A stretch of 64,000 bases of DNA. Origin: Cyprinodon diabolis (Eukaryota; Chordata; Actinopteri; Cyprinodontiformes; Cyprinodontidae). The notes beneath the pieces are model-generated. The model was not told the origin of the DNA, did no database searches, and saw only the letters and a list, made by a program, of their open reading frames with translations. Location: contig CM060068.1 of assembly GCA_030533445.1 (NCBI GenBank), positions 32,411,510 to 32,475,509 of the forward strand, written 5' to 3'. Position 1 is the first letter of the stretch, and the number at the start of each line of letters is the position of its first letter. Below, piece after piece: positions 1 through 15,738 of the stretch. The position numbers and the translations under genes are program-made.

Positions 1-568
1 GACCCAGGCGCATCTGGCCGTTGAGGGCATGGTGATGGTGGGCGCCCGGGGACGCCTGCTCGTGGAGTCCAGTAAAAAGTGAATGGGCCCCACTTTCCGT
101 GTGCCCGTAAGCACCTGTTGGCGAGATGAACATGCCATGGTGATGAGGGGAGGAGGCGGAACTATGCTGGTCGCCAAGTGCATGCATAGCAGAGGCTGAG
201 AGTTCTCTCCTGAGGATGAAGTCCCTGCTGCTTGAGTAGCCTGAGTGGGGGTGAGCCACGGGGAAACCCACTGTGGTCTGAGCAGGAGTGAAAGATGCCG
301 CGGTCTGGGCTTCGGGATGGCTCTGAATGTGCTGAGACGGGCTAAGTTTGAGAGCATTTGTCTGTGCCATGTGCTCGGGTCCAAATGGAGTGAGTGCCAC
401 TCCGGGGTCGTTGCCCAGCTCCCCAGGGTGGAGGTGGGCATGGTGGGAGAGAGGATGATGCCCCCCTAGCCCCGGGAAGCCTGTCATATTCTGATGAGGA
501 AGGGGCTGAGTTGCTGCCAAATCCGCTAATCTTATCGCCGGGTTCCTCTTGCTTAAAGGGGGTTCCAT
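1..568 (-). CDS. zic5: zic5, N-terminal part of coding exon 1 (runs off window start)
   Basis: Zic5 is a nuclear C2H2 zinc-finger transcription factor of the Zic/odd-paired family, active in dorsal neural tube and neural crest. Reading the minus strand from the ATG at 568-566 gives 189 open codons to the window edge. The protein begins [18 protein letters not shown], the characteristic Zic5 start, which distinguishes it from Zic1/2/3 (MLLD...). Further in are a His-rich stretch (about residues 37-48), a ZOC-type motif [11 protein letters not shown] (about residues 132-142), a His cluster (HHHH, about 177-180) and LNGQMRLG at the edge, also found in Zic2. The Ala and Pro tracts of mammalian ZIC5 are absent. 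The zinc-finger exons lie outside the window. It is divergent to zic2a, with 5033 bp between the ATGs. The identification is very secure; only the transcript start is unknown. Confidence 0.95.
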   Translation of the reverse strand, partial: MEPPLSKRNPAIRLADLAATQPLPHQNMTGFPGLGGHHPLSHHAHLHPGELGNDPGVALTPFGPEHMAQTNALKLSPSQHIQSHPEAQTAASFTPAQTTVGFPVAHPHSGYSSSRDFILRRELSASAMHALGDQHSSASSPHHHGMFISPTGAYGHTESGAHSLFTGLHEQASPGAHHHHALNGQMRLG

Positions 569-961
569 AACTTAGACACACAAGTCCATCGGCGCTCACC
601 GCAGCTGTTTTTGCGCTCTAAAACATGAGGAAAATATGTACATAAGGGCTCTATAAGTTCTTTTGTCCGGCTTCTAACTCTGCTTGCTCCTTTCCCCACT
701 CTGTCCTCAAGCGATTGGCAGAACATACAACAGTTGGAGGACACAGTGGGGAATACAGTTTAGAAATGGCACTGCGGGTATTGGACGGATTTCGGTGACT
801 GGCAGTTAGAAGAACGAAGCGATTGGCTGTCTTTCAGCGCAGGGGCTCAGCAGGGTTCCGCCCCCTCACTCTCTTTATCGCTGTTGACTCCAAAAAGTTG
901 TACTCACAAAGTTACCGAGCGGATCTGGTTTGTGCGCTTCTTTTCCCCTCTCTCTTCCCCA
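569..961 (-). promoter_or_regulatory. zic5 upstream/leader region with two CCAAT boxes
   Basis: This is the stretch immediately upstream of the zic5 ATG and should contain its leader and proximal promoter. The 11-mer AAGCGATTGGC occurs twice, at 709-719 and 817-827, 108 bp apart. On the zic5 sense strand each reads GCCAATCGCTT, an NF-Y type CCAAT box with identical flanks. A CTTTATCG at 873-880 (CGATAAAG on the minus strand) recurs as CGATAAAG at 5138-5145 before zic2a. No clear TATA box was seen. The promoter assignment rests on position and CCAAT motifs; the transcription start is not located. Confidence 0.45.
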
Positions 962-988
962 ATGTGTGCGCGCGCGCGCGCGTGTGTG
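962..988. repeat. (CG)n flanked by (TG)n, alternating purine-pyrimidine tract
   Basis: A run of CG dinucleotides bordered on both sides by TG dinucleotides, about 400 bp upstream of the zic5 ATG. Alternating CG/TG sequence is the type most prone to left-handed Z-DNA under torsional stress. A promoter role is inference. Confidence 0.8.
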
Positions 989-1350
989 TTTACTGGTGGC
1001 TGTGCTAGTGGATGACCGAAATATCAGTTTACGCGACAAGTGCATTCCAATTCACCCCTAGGGCTCGTGTTTCCAAATGTCTCTCGATTAATTTGCCATG
1101 TAAATGCATTTAAAAACAAACAAATGACAAAAGAAATAAATTACTAGATTAGCCAGATGTTTGTCTTTATATGAAATGTGTAAAATCTGACAAATGGGAT
1201 TTAAGAGAGAACGGGAGAGGAAAGCGCAGCAGGAATATATTGTTTATCTATCTGATATTTGGTTATTTTTTGGTAAGGAAGTCTTCCAAAGAAGAAAAAA
1301 AAGAAAAAAAAAAAGGAAAAAACATAGAAAATGTCCAGAACGCACATAAG
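989..1350. other. Zic5-proximal intergenic sequence, no gene
   Basis: AT-rich sequence with A-rich purine runs near 1285-1320. The open frames here translate mainly poly-Lys from these runs and show no protein family. Nothing else is supported. Confidence 0.5.

Positions 1351-1449
<99 letters not shown>
1351..1449. repeat. A(32)-(TA)25-T(18) self-complementary tract
   Basis: About 32 A residues, then about 25 TA units, then about 18 T residues. The whole tract is its own reverse complement apart from arm length, so it can form a hairpin or cruciform. ORFs across it (repeated Ile-Tyr, poly-Lys, poly-Phe) are artefacts. The exact length is likely polymorphic and may be mis-assembled. Confidence 0.9.
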
Positions 1450-2344
1450 CTAGCAATAATAGAATAATAATTTGATATATAATCATATTGATCTCACATT
1501 TTAGAAATGTATAAACAACATATGTAAGAACATTAGAATAATAAATCAATAAATTAATGTTATATAAAACAAAAAGGGTTATATATAGAATTTATTAAAA
1601 TCTGAAAATTTTCGGAAACTGTCTGGTGGAAAAAAAGTAAAACAACAAAAAACTTTCCCATCCTTGTTTTTAGTATTTTTTCAATCTGCAGCTTTTTGTG
1701 TTTTACTCGTATCTTGAACATTTTGACCGGATGTGATTCATTTCCTGAGTGTCCCAGTGTCTACTCAGTGAAGTGTGATATAATGCTTATTTAATCTGAC
1801 CTTTACAAGGCAAGGCGTAGAACAATTCCAAAACTCTATCTGTTTAAGTATAATTCCCTTTTTCACAAAGTTTCTTCACACATCTATATTTCCATTTCCA
1901 TCATTTTGAAATAATTTTTTTTTTTCAGATTAATTGTTGGCACCTTTTGTAATAGTCTGTAGAAAAATCATTTTCTTCTTGTTTTTTAAGAAAATTTTGC
2001 ACTTTGAAAGCTTTAGTCCCTTCTTAGAGCCAACATACAGACTACATAAGTGTTATTTCGCCTTCTTTCTGAACTGTAATAATGTGCTATAAAACTGTTG
2101 AGCGTCCGTTTTAACTGGTAGGCCCCTGGGGCCCAAGAAGGAGCCATATAATGGCCCCCAGGTAAACAGATTAGTTTAAATTCATAAATTCCAATCATAA
2201 TATATGACATATTAAAAGCATGTCACTTATACATGAGGGGGTAAAATATAAAAATGAAAATGTATTTAAAGAAACTTAGGTAAAAGTTTTACTATAGCGT
2301 AAAGGAAAAAAATATTTTATCTTTGTGTTTATTTAATATTTTAT
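1450..2344. other. AT-rich zic5-zic2a intergenic sequence
   Basis: No gene is seen. Two weak TCF/LEF-like cores are present (CACAAAG near 1865, CTTTGAA near 2002). An imperfect hairpin has arms CCTGGGGCC (2125-2133) and GGCCCCCAGG (2153-2162), separated by 19 bases, with one bulged C. Its significance is unknown. Confidence 0.4.
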
Positions 2345-2356
2345 CCCCCCCCCCCC

Positions 2357-2416
<60 letters not shown>

Positions 2417-2434
2417 ACCACCACCACCACCACC
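2345..2434. repeat. C(12)-(AC)n-(ACC)n compound microsatellite
   Basis: A run of about 12 C, then about 28 AC units, then CAC trinucleotides to 2434. The ORF over it (His-Thr then poly-His) is an artefact of the repeat. Confidence 0.9.
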
Positions 2435-2859
2435 TCCACCTTCAATGGGAGCTATTATATCAGCGATGTAAAAAAGAAATATATGAATATATGATGCCGA
2501 TTTGCTTCGGAAAGCCCATAAAATATACTGATTGTTCTGTAATCTTTGTTTCTTAAACCCCCATAAATGTAGAAGTCATCAAGAAACACTTAAAAATTAG
2601 ATTTAGGTTCTTTTTCACTTATATGGTCAACGATTTACGCACTTAAGTTTGGCTTTACATATGTTTTCTGGGGTAAAATCACTTAAACCGAATCGTTTGT
2701 TCTTTTTAATAGAAATAAAAGCATAAAAGTTTACACTCTGGGTTGAATTTTACTGACTTGTAGTTCCTCTATTACAGCTGAAAGGCCTCCGACTGAAAAA
2801 AGAAAAAGAAAAGAAGAGGGATGTGTGCGGGGTTGTTGAGGGGGGACCATCTCTCTCCC

Positions 2860-3180
2860 TCTAAAACAAAGACGCTTTGTCATAAAATGGGTTATTTTCC
2901 CAAAAGGAGTCAAGGGGCGGCATATGTGGTCTTAACGGGTCAGAGGTCAAACATCCATGAAGCACAAGGTCGCTGAAGCCGCACAACCAACCTTCCAGCG
3001 TGTCAACATATTGATACTGTCGCTGTAACAGAGAGGAGAACCGCTGCTTATAATAATGCAGCCGGAGCGGAGCGCAGCGCTCCTTATGTGATCAAGATTG
3101 GACAGTTTTATTGCTTTGGCGCTTCCCGCGTGCAAACGCGCTGTCAGCGCTCTTCTCTGAGCTCTCACTTAACATTCTGA
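2860..3180. promoter_or_regulatory. Candidate cis-regulatory block between zic5 and zic2a
   Basis: A more GC-balanced, non-repetitive island within AT-rich DNA. It starts with the perfect inverted repeat ACAAAG-ACG-CTTTGT (2866-2880), two facing HMG-box (SOX or TCF/LEF) cores. It then has GGGGCGG, GAGGTCAAA, a short inverted repeat GGAGCGC-A-GCGCTCC (3069-3083) and ATTGG near 3096. It is known that the zebrafish zic2a-zic5 interval carries a Wnt/Tcf-responsive enhancer; that this block is its counterpart is inference. Conservation could not be tested. Confidence 0.35.
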
Positions 3181-4563
3181 CTCATATTTCCAGTGATTTA
3201 TGCGTTACAACTACAAGCCGGGTCTCAACGTTTAATAAAGTGCTTCTAAAAACCTGTTGAAATGCTGGGGATTTTCCAATAGGCCAGACCCCCCCTTCTT
3301 TTATTTTTTTCCCTTCAACGATTGATTTCTTTTTTCTTTTTCCTCTTTTCTTAATTTTCTTTATACTTTTCTTTCTATCTGGGGAATTCTCCCTGGTTTT
3401 CCCAGAAAAAAAAATAAATAAAGAACTTCTTATAGGGGTCGGCAGACGTGACTTTGAACTTGGATCAGCTCCTGCGTTTCCTGTGGTGCGGGTTGAAATA
3501 GACTTGGGAGAATGGCGCACACTCAGCGGCCCAGTTTCCCCCCCTCTCCATAAGTTGAAGCACACAATTTTAAAGAAAAAAAAAAGTTTTTCAAAAAGCC
3601 TTTCCCCAATCTTTCCCCGTTATTTGTCGCCGACAGTGAGTAGAGTGGAGGACTCCTCTGTGGCGCATGGGACAACAGAGGCTGCGCGGGATTTTATGTG
3701 GTGAAAATGTAAGTAAACTTCCTTTTTGGCTTGGGGAGCAATTGAGCAGCTGTGATATATGGGTTGTGAGTTAACCGTTTCAGCTCAGAGTGAGTTGAAA
3801 GGTGTCAGAAAAAAGTATGCTTTTTGGTTAAATGTATTTTGTGGAAGAGAAAAAAAATATATAAAAAAAGATGTTTATATGTTTTTTTCAGTTAAAACAT
3901 GTTTAGATTTACAGATAATCGAATTGACTTTGATCCTATCACTGTTTGCCACCAGAACATGAAACTTAATTTAGTGTGGTGACTGTGAGAACCGCAGAGG
4001 GAGCAGAAGCAGAGTTGTACAAGACCATTAAAGAACCAGCAAATGGCACTGGTGGTTAGTACAGTGGAAACTGGAGAACCACATCTGGGCCTGTTGTGGT
4101 TGCTGGGAAACCAGTGGAGCTATTTGTTTTGTAATCACTATTATTATGTATGTTTTTATTTATTTGCTGAACATAGTGCCTTATCTTCACAACATTGTAA
4201 TTCCACCGCCATGTTTTACCAAAGGGTTGATGTATTACAGGTCAAACTTTTCATTTGGTGTCATTTAAACAGAAATAGGCTTTACTTGAATAGTCTGAGG
4301 GGTTTGAATACTTTTACAGCTGTCTATTTTGCAATCTGATTCCTTATTCCCACAGAATGATACTGCCACTACTATGGGTATGTTTTGTTGGATAATCTTT
4401 CTTGAATTTAAGCAAAAATGTTCAAATCTGGTTCAATTTAATTTGACACAGAAGCAAATTTTTAATGCTTATGGTTTTATTTATGGGTTCAAAATGTATA
4501 TTTCCCTTTACCTTTACAATTTTGTGTTTATTTTTGTTGGATTGTGAAAACAAATGCTAATGA
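3181..4563. other. zic5-zic2a intergenic sequence, TCF-like motifs, possible transposon trace
   Basis: No gene is seen. TCF/LEF-type cores: CTTTGAA (3452-3458) and CTTTGATC (3928-3935, full consensus), with TTCAAAG just beyond the block at 4896-4902. Around 4200-4325, CACCGCCATGTTTTACC and GGGGTTTGAATACTTTTAC resemble pieces of fish Tc1 elements, too weakly to delimit. The remainder is AT-rich with T- and A-runs. Confidence 0.35.
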
Positions 4564-4695
<132 letters not shown>

Positions 4696-4969
4696 GACTT
4701 TTTTAACTTTTAAAATACACGTCTAAACACACATTGCCACATTTACGTAAGTTGAGATAAATAAATCACAATTTTCTTGCCTAATAAATAGTTTTTCATT
4801 CACTGCCATGATCAGAGCATAACACCCAGAAAATATCAACAACAAGGGAAAAAAAAATCGGTCCCCTCTATCTTGTCGTGATCCGCTAAGCCTGTTCAAA
4901 GAAACAGGAAAAAAAAGAGAGAAAATCTTCTCCCCTAAAAAGTAGGCGGTAATCGTTTCCTTGGAAAAA

Positions 4970-5230
4970 TGGCGTTAAGCTATTAAGTCGCCAGAGCGCT
5001 ACCTGCCATTGGAGGGGCACCTGGGATTGATGAGGCGCTGCAGCCAATCAGACTGCGCGAAAGGAGCGAACGGGCTCCAGTTAAAGGGGGCAGAAGAGGA
5101 GGGAGAGCCAGTCCACGGAGAAACAGGGACTCTCCGCCGATAAAGCGCTCACTCCGAGTCAGAGAAATAAATCCGTGCCCAAACTGGACCGCGGTGATTT
5201 TTTAAAATTTTATTTATTATTATTCTTGAG
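4970..5230 (+). promoter_or_regulatory. zic2a proximal promoter region
   Basis: A GC-richer block 370-630 bp upstream of the zic2a ATG. It carries an inverted CCAAT box (ATTGG, 5008-5012) and a direct one (CCAAT, 5044-5048) 36 bp apart, a purine-rich stretch at 5085-5108, and CGATAAAG (5138-5145), which recurs upstream of zic5. No canonical TATA box is present; TTAAAGG at 5081-5087 is the nearest AT-rich candidate. Transcription probably starts between about 5100 and 5200, by inference from composition and box position. Confidence 0.5.
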
Positions 5231-5601
5231 ATGCTCCAACCGCTCTCTTTGTGCGCGCGCAGAAGACGCCTAGTAAGATAACTGTTTTAATCCTAACTGT
5301 ATTTTTTTTACTTTTATTTTCAGTAAAACATCAAAGGGTCGTAGTCAGGAGAAGAGGACACAAGGAAATCTTTCACTTTCGTTTGGATTTTTCGATTCCA
5401 AGTAATTAATGAATTATTATATTGTTAGTTAGGTTTGTATCTTTTAGCTATGAGCGGAGAAGCGCATTCGATTTACGCCTGATATGGTGTTTCTAAAGCT
5501 GGAAGTTGTATTGTTGCGTGCCAACATTTGATCTTTTTTTCTTTTTTTTCTTTTGTAATTTTTAAAAGAAGTCTGTTCTGGTTTTTAAACGCAAAATAAC
5601 A
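5231..5601 (+). other. zic2a 5' leader with four short upstream ORFs
   Basis: If transcription starts near 5.1-5.2 kb without a leader intron, this is the 5' UTR. It holds four ATG-initiated upstream ORFs that close before the main start: 5231-5281 (16 codons), 5410-5433 (7), 5450-5482 (10) and 5484-5531 (15), not counting stops. An in-frame TAA at 5563-5565 precedes the zic2a ATG by 13 codons, so the coding frame cannot extend upstream in this leader. T-rich runs at 5534-5560 could also be a polypyrimidine tract, so a spliced leader is not excluded. Confidence 0.45.
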
Positions 5602-8152
<2,551 letters not shown>

Positions 8153-9060
8153 GACTGAGCTAAAAAAAATAAAGCCACACACACATCACTTCCCAGCACT
8201 GGGCATTTCCACAGGATTTTTCTTATTTGGACACAAAAACATTTATTTTTTATTTTAATATTCACCAGACAGGGTGATAATAACCAGCGGAGGAAAAATG
8301 TGTATGATAAACCTGAGGGGCGTGTTTCATACTGTAAATAGGAACTTAAAAAAATAAAATCCACCTTCTCATTTGGTTGTGGTAGTTTTGTCAAGTCTTT
8401 TGGTGTATAGACGTTCCTTCAGGTAGCTGTTTCTCTAACTGGAATCTTAGTGCACATATTACCATTAAAACTGTACTATAATGTTGACTATTGTGATCCT
8501 GAGGCAAACTGATTGTACTATACTAAAACATCTATAAACTGGAGAGAGTGCCAAAGTTAACCTTCTAACTCCAACAAACCACAATAATCATGATCGTGAA
8601 TGTATATTTTAGTTTGCTGGGGCTTAACTTGTGATGTTTTTTGTGCTTTGCAAGTTTGAATTGTGAAGAAAAAAAAGAGAAAAACCTATCTGGAAAGATT
8701 GTGAGGTCAAATAAACGTTGTGCCGTTTTTTCAATTAATTTTTGGTTTGTTTTATTTTTATTTTTTGTTTTCTGGTCTGTACCCCACACACCTTTTCCTA
8801 TTTTGTAAATATCAGCTGCCATATTTATCCATTTGTAATTAAATTATGGTATTTACTTGCTACAGATGAAACAGTATTTATAAAAAGAATGTTTCTTTGC
8901 CTATAAATATGTACAATGATGAGGTAAAAACACAGGCAGTTGTTTCGTTCTGTGCTAATTTTTTGTTTAAAGTTTTAAGAGGTGTTTCCTTCCTTTAATT
9001 GTGATAAGAATTTTACTGCTTACAAATATAATAAAAAGGTGTTGCAAGTGCTTAATAATT
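8153..9060 (+). other. zic2a 3' UTR with candidate poly(A) signals
   Basis: AT-rich sequence after the stop. AATAAA hexamers occur at 8168-8173 (too close to the stop to be favoured), 8353-8358, 8710-8715 and 9030-9035. The last is followed by a GT/T-rich stretch and is the best distal end. The segment at about 8820-8930 resembles the AU-rich 3' UTR of vertebrate Zic2 mRNAs as I remember it. The true end is not determined. Confidence 0.6.
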
Positions 9061-11337
9061 CTTTTGTCATCTTTTTTTTCTGGAATGCTGCTGGGGTTTG
9101 ATGTTAAATGCTGTTTGGCAGCTTCTTTTGAATGAATTAGGGCCTTTTCAAAAATGTTCAGAAAGTTTTAGGTTTCTACTCAAACATGCAGCTTTGCAGA
9201 GCATGCACACTGACAAACTCTATGAACTGTGCATGCTTTTGGGGAGGCTTGTTATTTCAAAGCTATAATAATAATAATAAAAAAACTTAAATGCTGGATT
9301 TTGTTTTTATAATTTAAAAAAATCATACAGAACAGATTTTTTTAAATTATTTTGCACACTCAGAAAACGTTTTTGCATGCTATGCATGTCTAAACCAGAA
9401 ACATTTCTACTCCAGTTTTTTTTTTATTTCAGTTGGTGAGTTTGTTCAAAATCCCAGCTCCTTATGAATAAATCATTTCTACATCAGAGTATACTGGAGC
9501 CTTGAGTTGAAACAGCCATGAACTTGACTGGGCTAAGTCTTGTGGCCTCAGGTAGCCTTGTCCTTCTATTTTCATCATTCTTTATGTTAGCATTACAATC
9601 ATTTGCCTTTGATTGTAGTGTTTTATAAGCAGGATGAATAATGCAATATCTTTGTTTCCCTCTAAATGGGTGGATAGGATTGGTGTTGAATAAACCAGGA
9701 ATTTCTTCTGATTGAATTAGCTCCCCTACAGTTGTATAAAAATTGGATGTTTGTGAGGTTCCTGAAATTGCATCTGCTAAAGTCATGACTCAAGTAATTG
9801 AACTGAAATAACTCTGATGGCTGACCGTGTTTTCTGTAAACCATATATATTTTTTTCATATGTTCTTTTGAGATGTGCATGCTTTGATTCAGCATAATTG
9901 CAGAGGAACATTATTTTCCCCCCTTTATTCGAACAAATGGCTCTTTATAAAGTATTCAAAATAGACCAAAATTAAGACTATATAAATAGAAGGAGAATGG
10001 ATGTCGCTTTGAGGCTGTTTTTGTTCGATAATTTGCGCATGCTTTTATAGGAATGAGTGCTTTGCATTCTGGTTACGCATGCAGACGTGGGGGACTTGTT
10101 ATCTGTTGCGGGCAGGTTCTCTGCAGCAGCAGCAGCAAGTGGCACTGCCTCACGGAGATGCTTGACTGCAGGCGACGCTGTCTCTTGTTGTACAAGCTGC
10201 TCACATTACTTGGCTCACAGAGCGCATGTACAGTAAATAATACGGGCTGCTATGGATCTCCGGGGAGGAAACTCTGATCCCAACGAAAATCTGTTAAAAG
10301 CCAGTGAAAATGCCAAGCCACATACATGCATGGTATTTACCATTTTAAAATAAGAGGAAAAAAACACACATTTTATTCCTGGTTCACATTTTTTTCTTTT
10401 TGCTTTATGAAATGGAAAATGTTGTAATTGAAAGAGGCGCATGGGTGATATATGCTGAATATTCAGCTGCTGAAATGGTCTCCTTTAGTGGCTGGAGCGC
10501 TGACCTCCTCGGCTGAGCGAAGGTATGACCCATGGAGAGTGGGAAAGGTCAGCTCCACAACAGTGCGTCGATGTCGGTTCCTGTTCGGCTCATGCTGCGC
10601 TCATATTGATCCGCAGAGAAAGGAAGCGCCTTTTTTGTTTCCTTATACTTCTCACTGCTCTTTGTACACTGCTGCTGTACTGTAAGGATGCAATACTGTA
10701 AATGGGAAAAAAACATCTGCCACACTGGTCCAGTTGTGCCATTTGAGCTTCAATTCAAAGTTAGTTTAGATATTATATAAAGTATTTTAGAGTTTTAGGT
10801 GTTAAAAAAAAATAATATCACAAAAAATAAAATAAAACATAAATATTACAAGTCGAACTTTTGAGTGACAGCGTTACACTATGAGTGAACACAACTAAAT
10901 AATTCAGTTACTTTATGTTTGACTCTTTAAGTTAAAGGAGCGAAATAGTCACCTAGACTAGATGCGACAATACTTATAAAGCAAGTGCGCTCGGATGGAA
11001 AGACAAATAAAAAAAGAAGAAAAAAAAAAGAAGAGAGACAACCCTAACTGTTTGTGATTTGTATGTTTCGTGTCAAAATATGATAGATCAGTTCAGTGAA
11101 ACCAGCAGGAAAGAACGATGAAATGCAATTTAATCACTGCCACATATGTCACCGCGTGCGCACCTATCATGCGTCAGAGGGGATGAGTGTTACGCCTGCC
11201 TAATGTGGGTGGTGGAGAGGAAGAAGGAGACGTGGGGCTGTCATAGACCCTAATAATATGGGGACACAGTCCTGATCATCCTGACAAGGGCAGCGTTTTA
11301 ATTTGTCGGAACGCTGTCTAATTTGTTCTGCCATATA

Positions 11338-11340
<3 letters not shown>
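9061..11340. other. Zic2a downstream non-coding sequence with enhancer-like patches
   Basis: No gene is supported. Two patches stand out as non-repetitive and GC-richer than their surroundings: 10030-10290 (several GCATGC cores and a GCAGCAGCAGCAGCAAG stretch) and 10450-10640. A third at 11145-11335 contains CACCTATCATGCGTCAGAGG and AT-rich TAATAAT cores. These look like unique sequence under constraint, but no alignment was possible. The rest is AT-rich with short homopolymer runs. Confidence 0.35.

Positions 11341-11407
<67 letters not shown>
11341..11407. repeat. (AT)33 microsatellite
   Basis: An uninterrupted AT dinucleotide array of about 67 bp, self-complementary. Confidence 0.95.
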
Positions 11408-11410
<3 letters not shown>

Positions 11411-12845
11411 ACTTACCTTTATTATTATTATTTTTTTAGAATTTAGATTGATTGTAACGTTTGTTTGGCTGTAAAAAAAATCAAAATAAAATACACCTTA
11501 AAGGGAACAGGCCTAACCTTTCATAAGAATCCATTTGTTTCTTTGTACATTCGTTAGGTTTTATGCCACAAGGTCAAACGGATGATATTACAGACATGTC
11601 GGGTTTGCCTTTTTTCCTGATTGGATGGTTCGTGAGCCAATGACCTTTTCAGCGTTTCTGTGCGCACTTTAAAGGTGGGAGAGGTGACAGGCTTTTTTAA
11701 ATAAACTTTTTTATGTTGTGAAAATAAAATGAAAGGTTAGGCCACTGTGATAGTACCATTGCTAAAAAAAATTGAAAGACTTAATATAAAATAAAACAAA
11801 GAGGCACATATTACACTGCTCTTTTAAATGTGTGCTTATAATATTTTTCATTAAAAACAACAAAACAAAAAAAATATATAAGAAGAGGCATCCAAACTGA
11901 TACCTATTTTCCTCGCTAAAACTCCAGATTTTATCCTCTTTTCCGCTCTGTTGCTCTGTTTTCCCCAAAATCCCTCCAAACCGACGGTCTTTCTAATGGA
12001 CTTCAGCCATGCAGACGTTTTTACCTGCGGAGGCGGCCTTTATCAATTCATGTCTCCTCTGCCAAATTAATTTTCACAATGCGAAACTTCCTAAATCCCT
12101 CCTTCGTCTCTCCCAGCAAGAAACAAAGGAGGCATTGCAGGGAAAATCGTAGGTGTACATGTTTTCAAAGAAAACTTTAAAACAAACGCCATATCCTTTA
12201 ATTGAATTTGAGTGAAAGAATACGTGTGGAGGGGGATACATTTATATGAAGCAGCTGTCACCTAATGTTCTATTAAAATAACAGATATTAGGCAAAGAAC
12301 AGAGGGCAAAATATTTTAGGCATGGGACTCATTAATTATTGCCTTCGGTCTGATTTGAAATTATTCTTATTTAAGTATTGTGAATTTAATGAATATATGT
12401 TTTTTAACTATTGTTATGTTATTCTACATTGTGATTGTGGGGTCTTTGATCAGTAATTTATTTGTAGAACCAAGTTCCTGGACAGGATTGTCTTTAATGC
12501 AAAGAGAAGATGAAAAATGTGATTACTTTCTAAAAGCATGATTGATTTTTTTTTGTATTGACATGAGAAAAACATAATAAAATAGATCACTTTGAATAGA
12601 GTTTTTTAACCAGTGCAAGCTCACCTGAATGAGTTATGTAAAGATTGGTGAGGACATATTACTACTCTGGCCAGAACCAACTCCACATTTCTTGAAGGTA
12701 AAATGTTGATTTTCTTAAAATTGCCCCTATGGTGTAAAGTTTTGCATGTCCCAAGAAAACATGCAGATTCTGAATAGATTTTACTTTTCTTTGTCCTTTG
12801 ATTGCATTTTTAAACTTAGGAGAAAATTATAAAAATGTTTTAAAA
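11408..12845. other. Non-coding sequence with homeodomain-like motif patches
   Basis: No gene is supported. 11570-11700 contains two CCAAT cores in opposite directions (ATTGG about 11622, CCAAT about 11638). 11975-12150 contains TTTATCAATTCATG and CAAATTAATTTTC. 12225-12375 includes CATTAATTATTGCC (12330-12343), a TAAT-type homeodomain cluster. These are candidate enhancers by texture only. Confidence 0.35.
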
Positions 12846-15120
<2,275 letters not shown>

Positions 15121-15277
15121 AAGGAGCGTTACAGCAGGTCATTCATCCCTGCTGCAACCAGATTCTACAATTCAATATTACAATGGCAATAACTTGTGCA
15201 ATGTATAATTTGCAATTTCTATTTGACACCCTGTGTAATAGCCTGTTTCTCTATATTTGATACCCAGTGCAATAACT

Positions 15278-15338
<61 letters not shown>

Positions 15339-15440
15339 TATATTTGGCACCTTCTTCTTCTCCTTTGACTATTTGAGCTGATGTAATGAGTAAATAACTC
15401 CACTGTGAGATCATTAAAGTCAATTAATCAATCAAACAAT
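15121..15440 (+). mobile_element. LINE 3' end (Rex1/Babar-like), 5'-truncated
   Basis: 15121-15192 translates to KERYSRSFIPAATRFYNSIL then Gln-Trp-Gln and a stop. This is the familiar C-terminal end of a fish non-LTR retrotransposon polyprotein. It is followed by a 3' UTR with (AT)n at 15279-15343 and the LINE-type terminus CACTGTGAGATCATTAAAG with an ATCA-rich tail to about 15440. The rest of the element is missing. The clade name is from memory; the LINE call is firmer than the clade. Confidence 0.6.
15279..15343. repeat. (TA)n microsatellite inside the LINE 3' UTR
   Basis: About 65 bp of TA units with two G/C interruptions, within the LINE-derived segment. Confidence 0.9.
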
Positions 15441-15603
15441 CAATTGCTTGTTTTGCCATTTGTGTATAATATGTAATGAATTCTGCAGTGTTGATGTCCT
15501 GTGGAGTTACAGAAAACCTATTGTCCTTCATTTATTCACAGCAGTAAGAAACCGTCCCTTTATTAGGTGTCCACCATCTTTTTTATTTTTAACCAGACTA
15601 TAT

Positions 15604-15674
<71 letters not shown>

Positions 15675-15680
15675 GTAAGA

Positions 15681-15737
<57 letters not shown>
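15604..15737. repeat. A(16)-(TA)27-(AC)22 compound microsatellite
   Basis: An A run, a long TA array (15619-15672), a short unique spacer, a second TA run and then AC units to 15737. Repetitive-residue ORFs on both strands are artefacts. Confidence 0.95.

Positions 15738-15738
<1 letters not shown>

Noticed and set aside
1171..1549. ORFs of about 100 codons on both strands around 1.2-1.5 kb
   Set aside because: They translate A-, TA- and T-runs into poly-Lys, Ile-Tyr and poly-Phe; simple-repeat artefacts.
2143..2153. CCATATAATGG as a serum response (CArG) box
   Set aside because: The AT core is seven bases, not the six of a CArG box, and it sits inside an imperfect hairpin.
4180..4330. Possible Tc1 remnant between zic5 and zic2a
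   Set aside because: Only short scattered resemblances; no transposase frame or paired ends.
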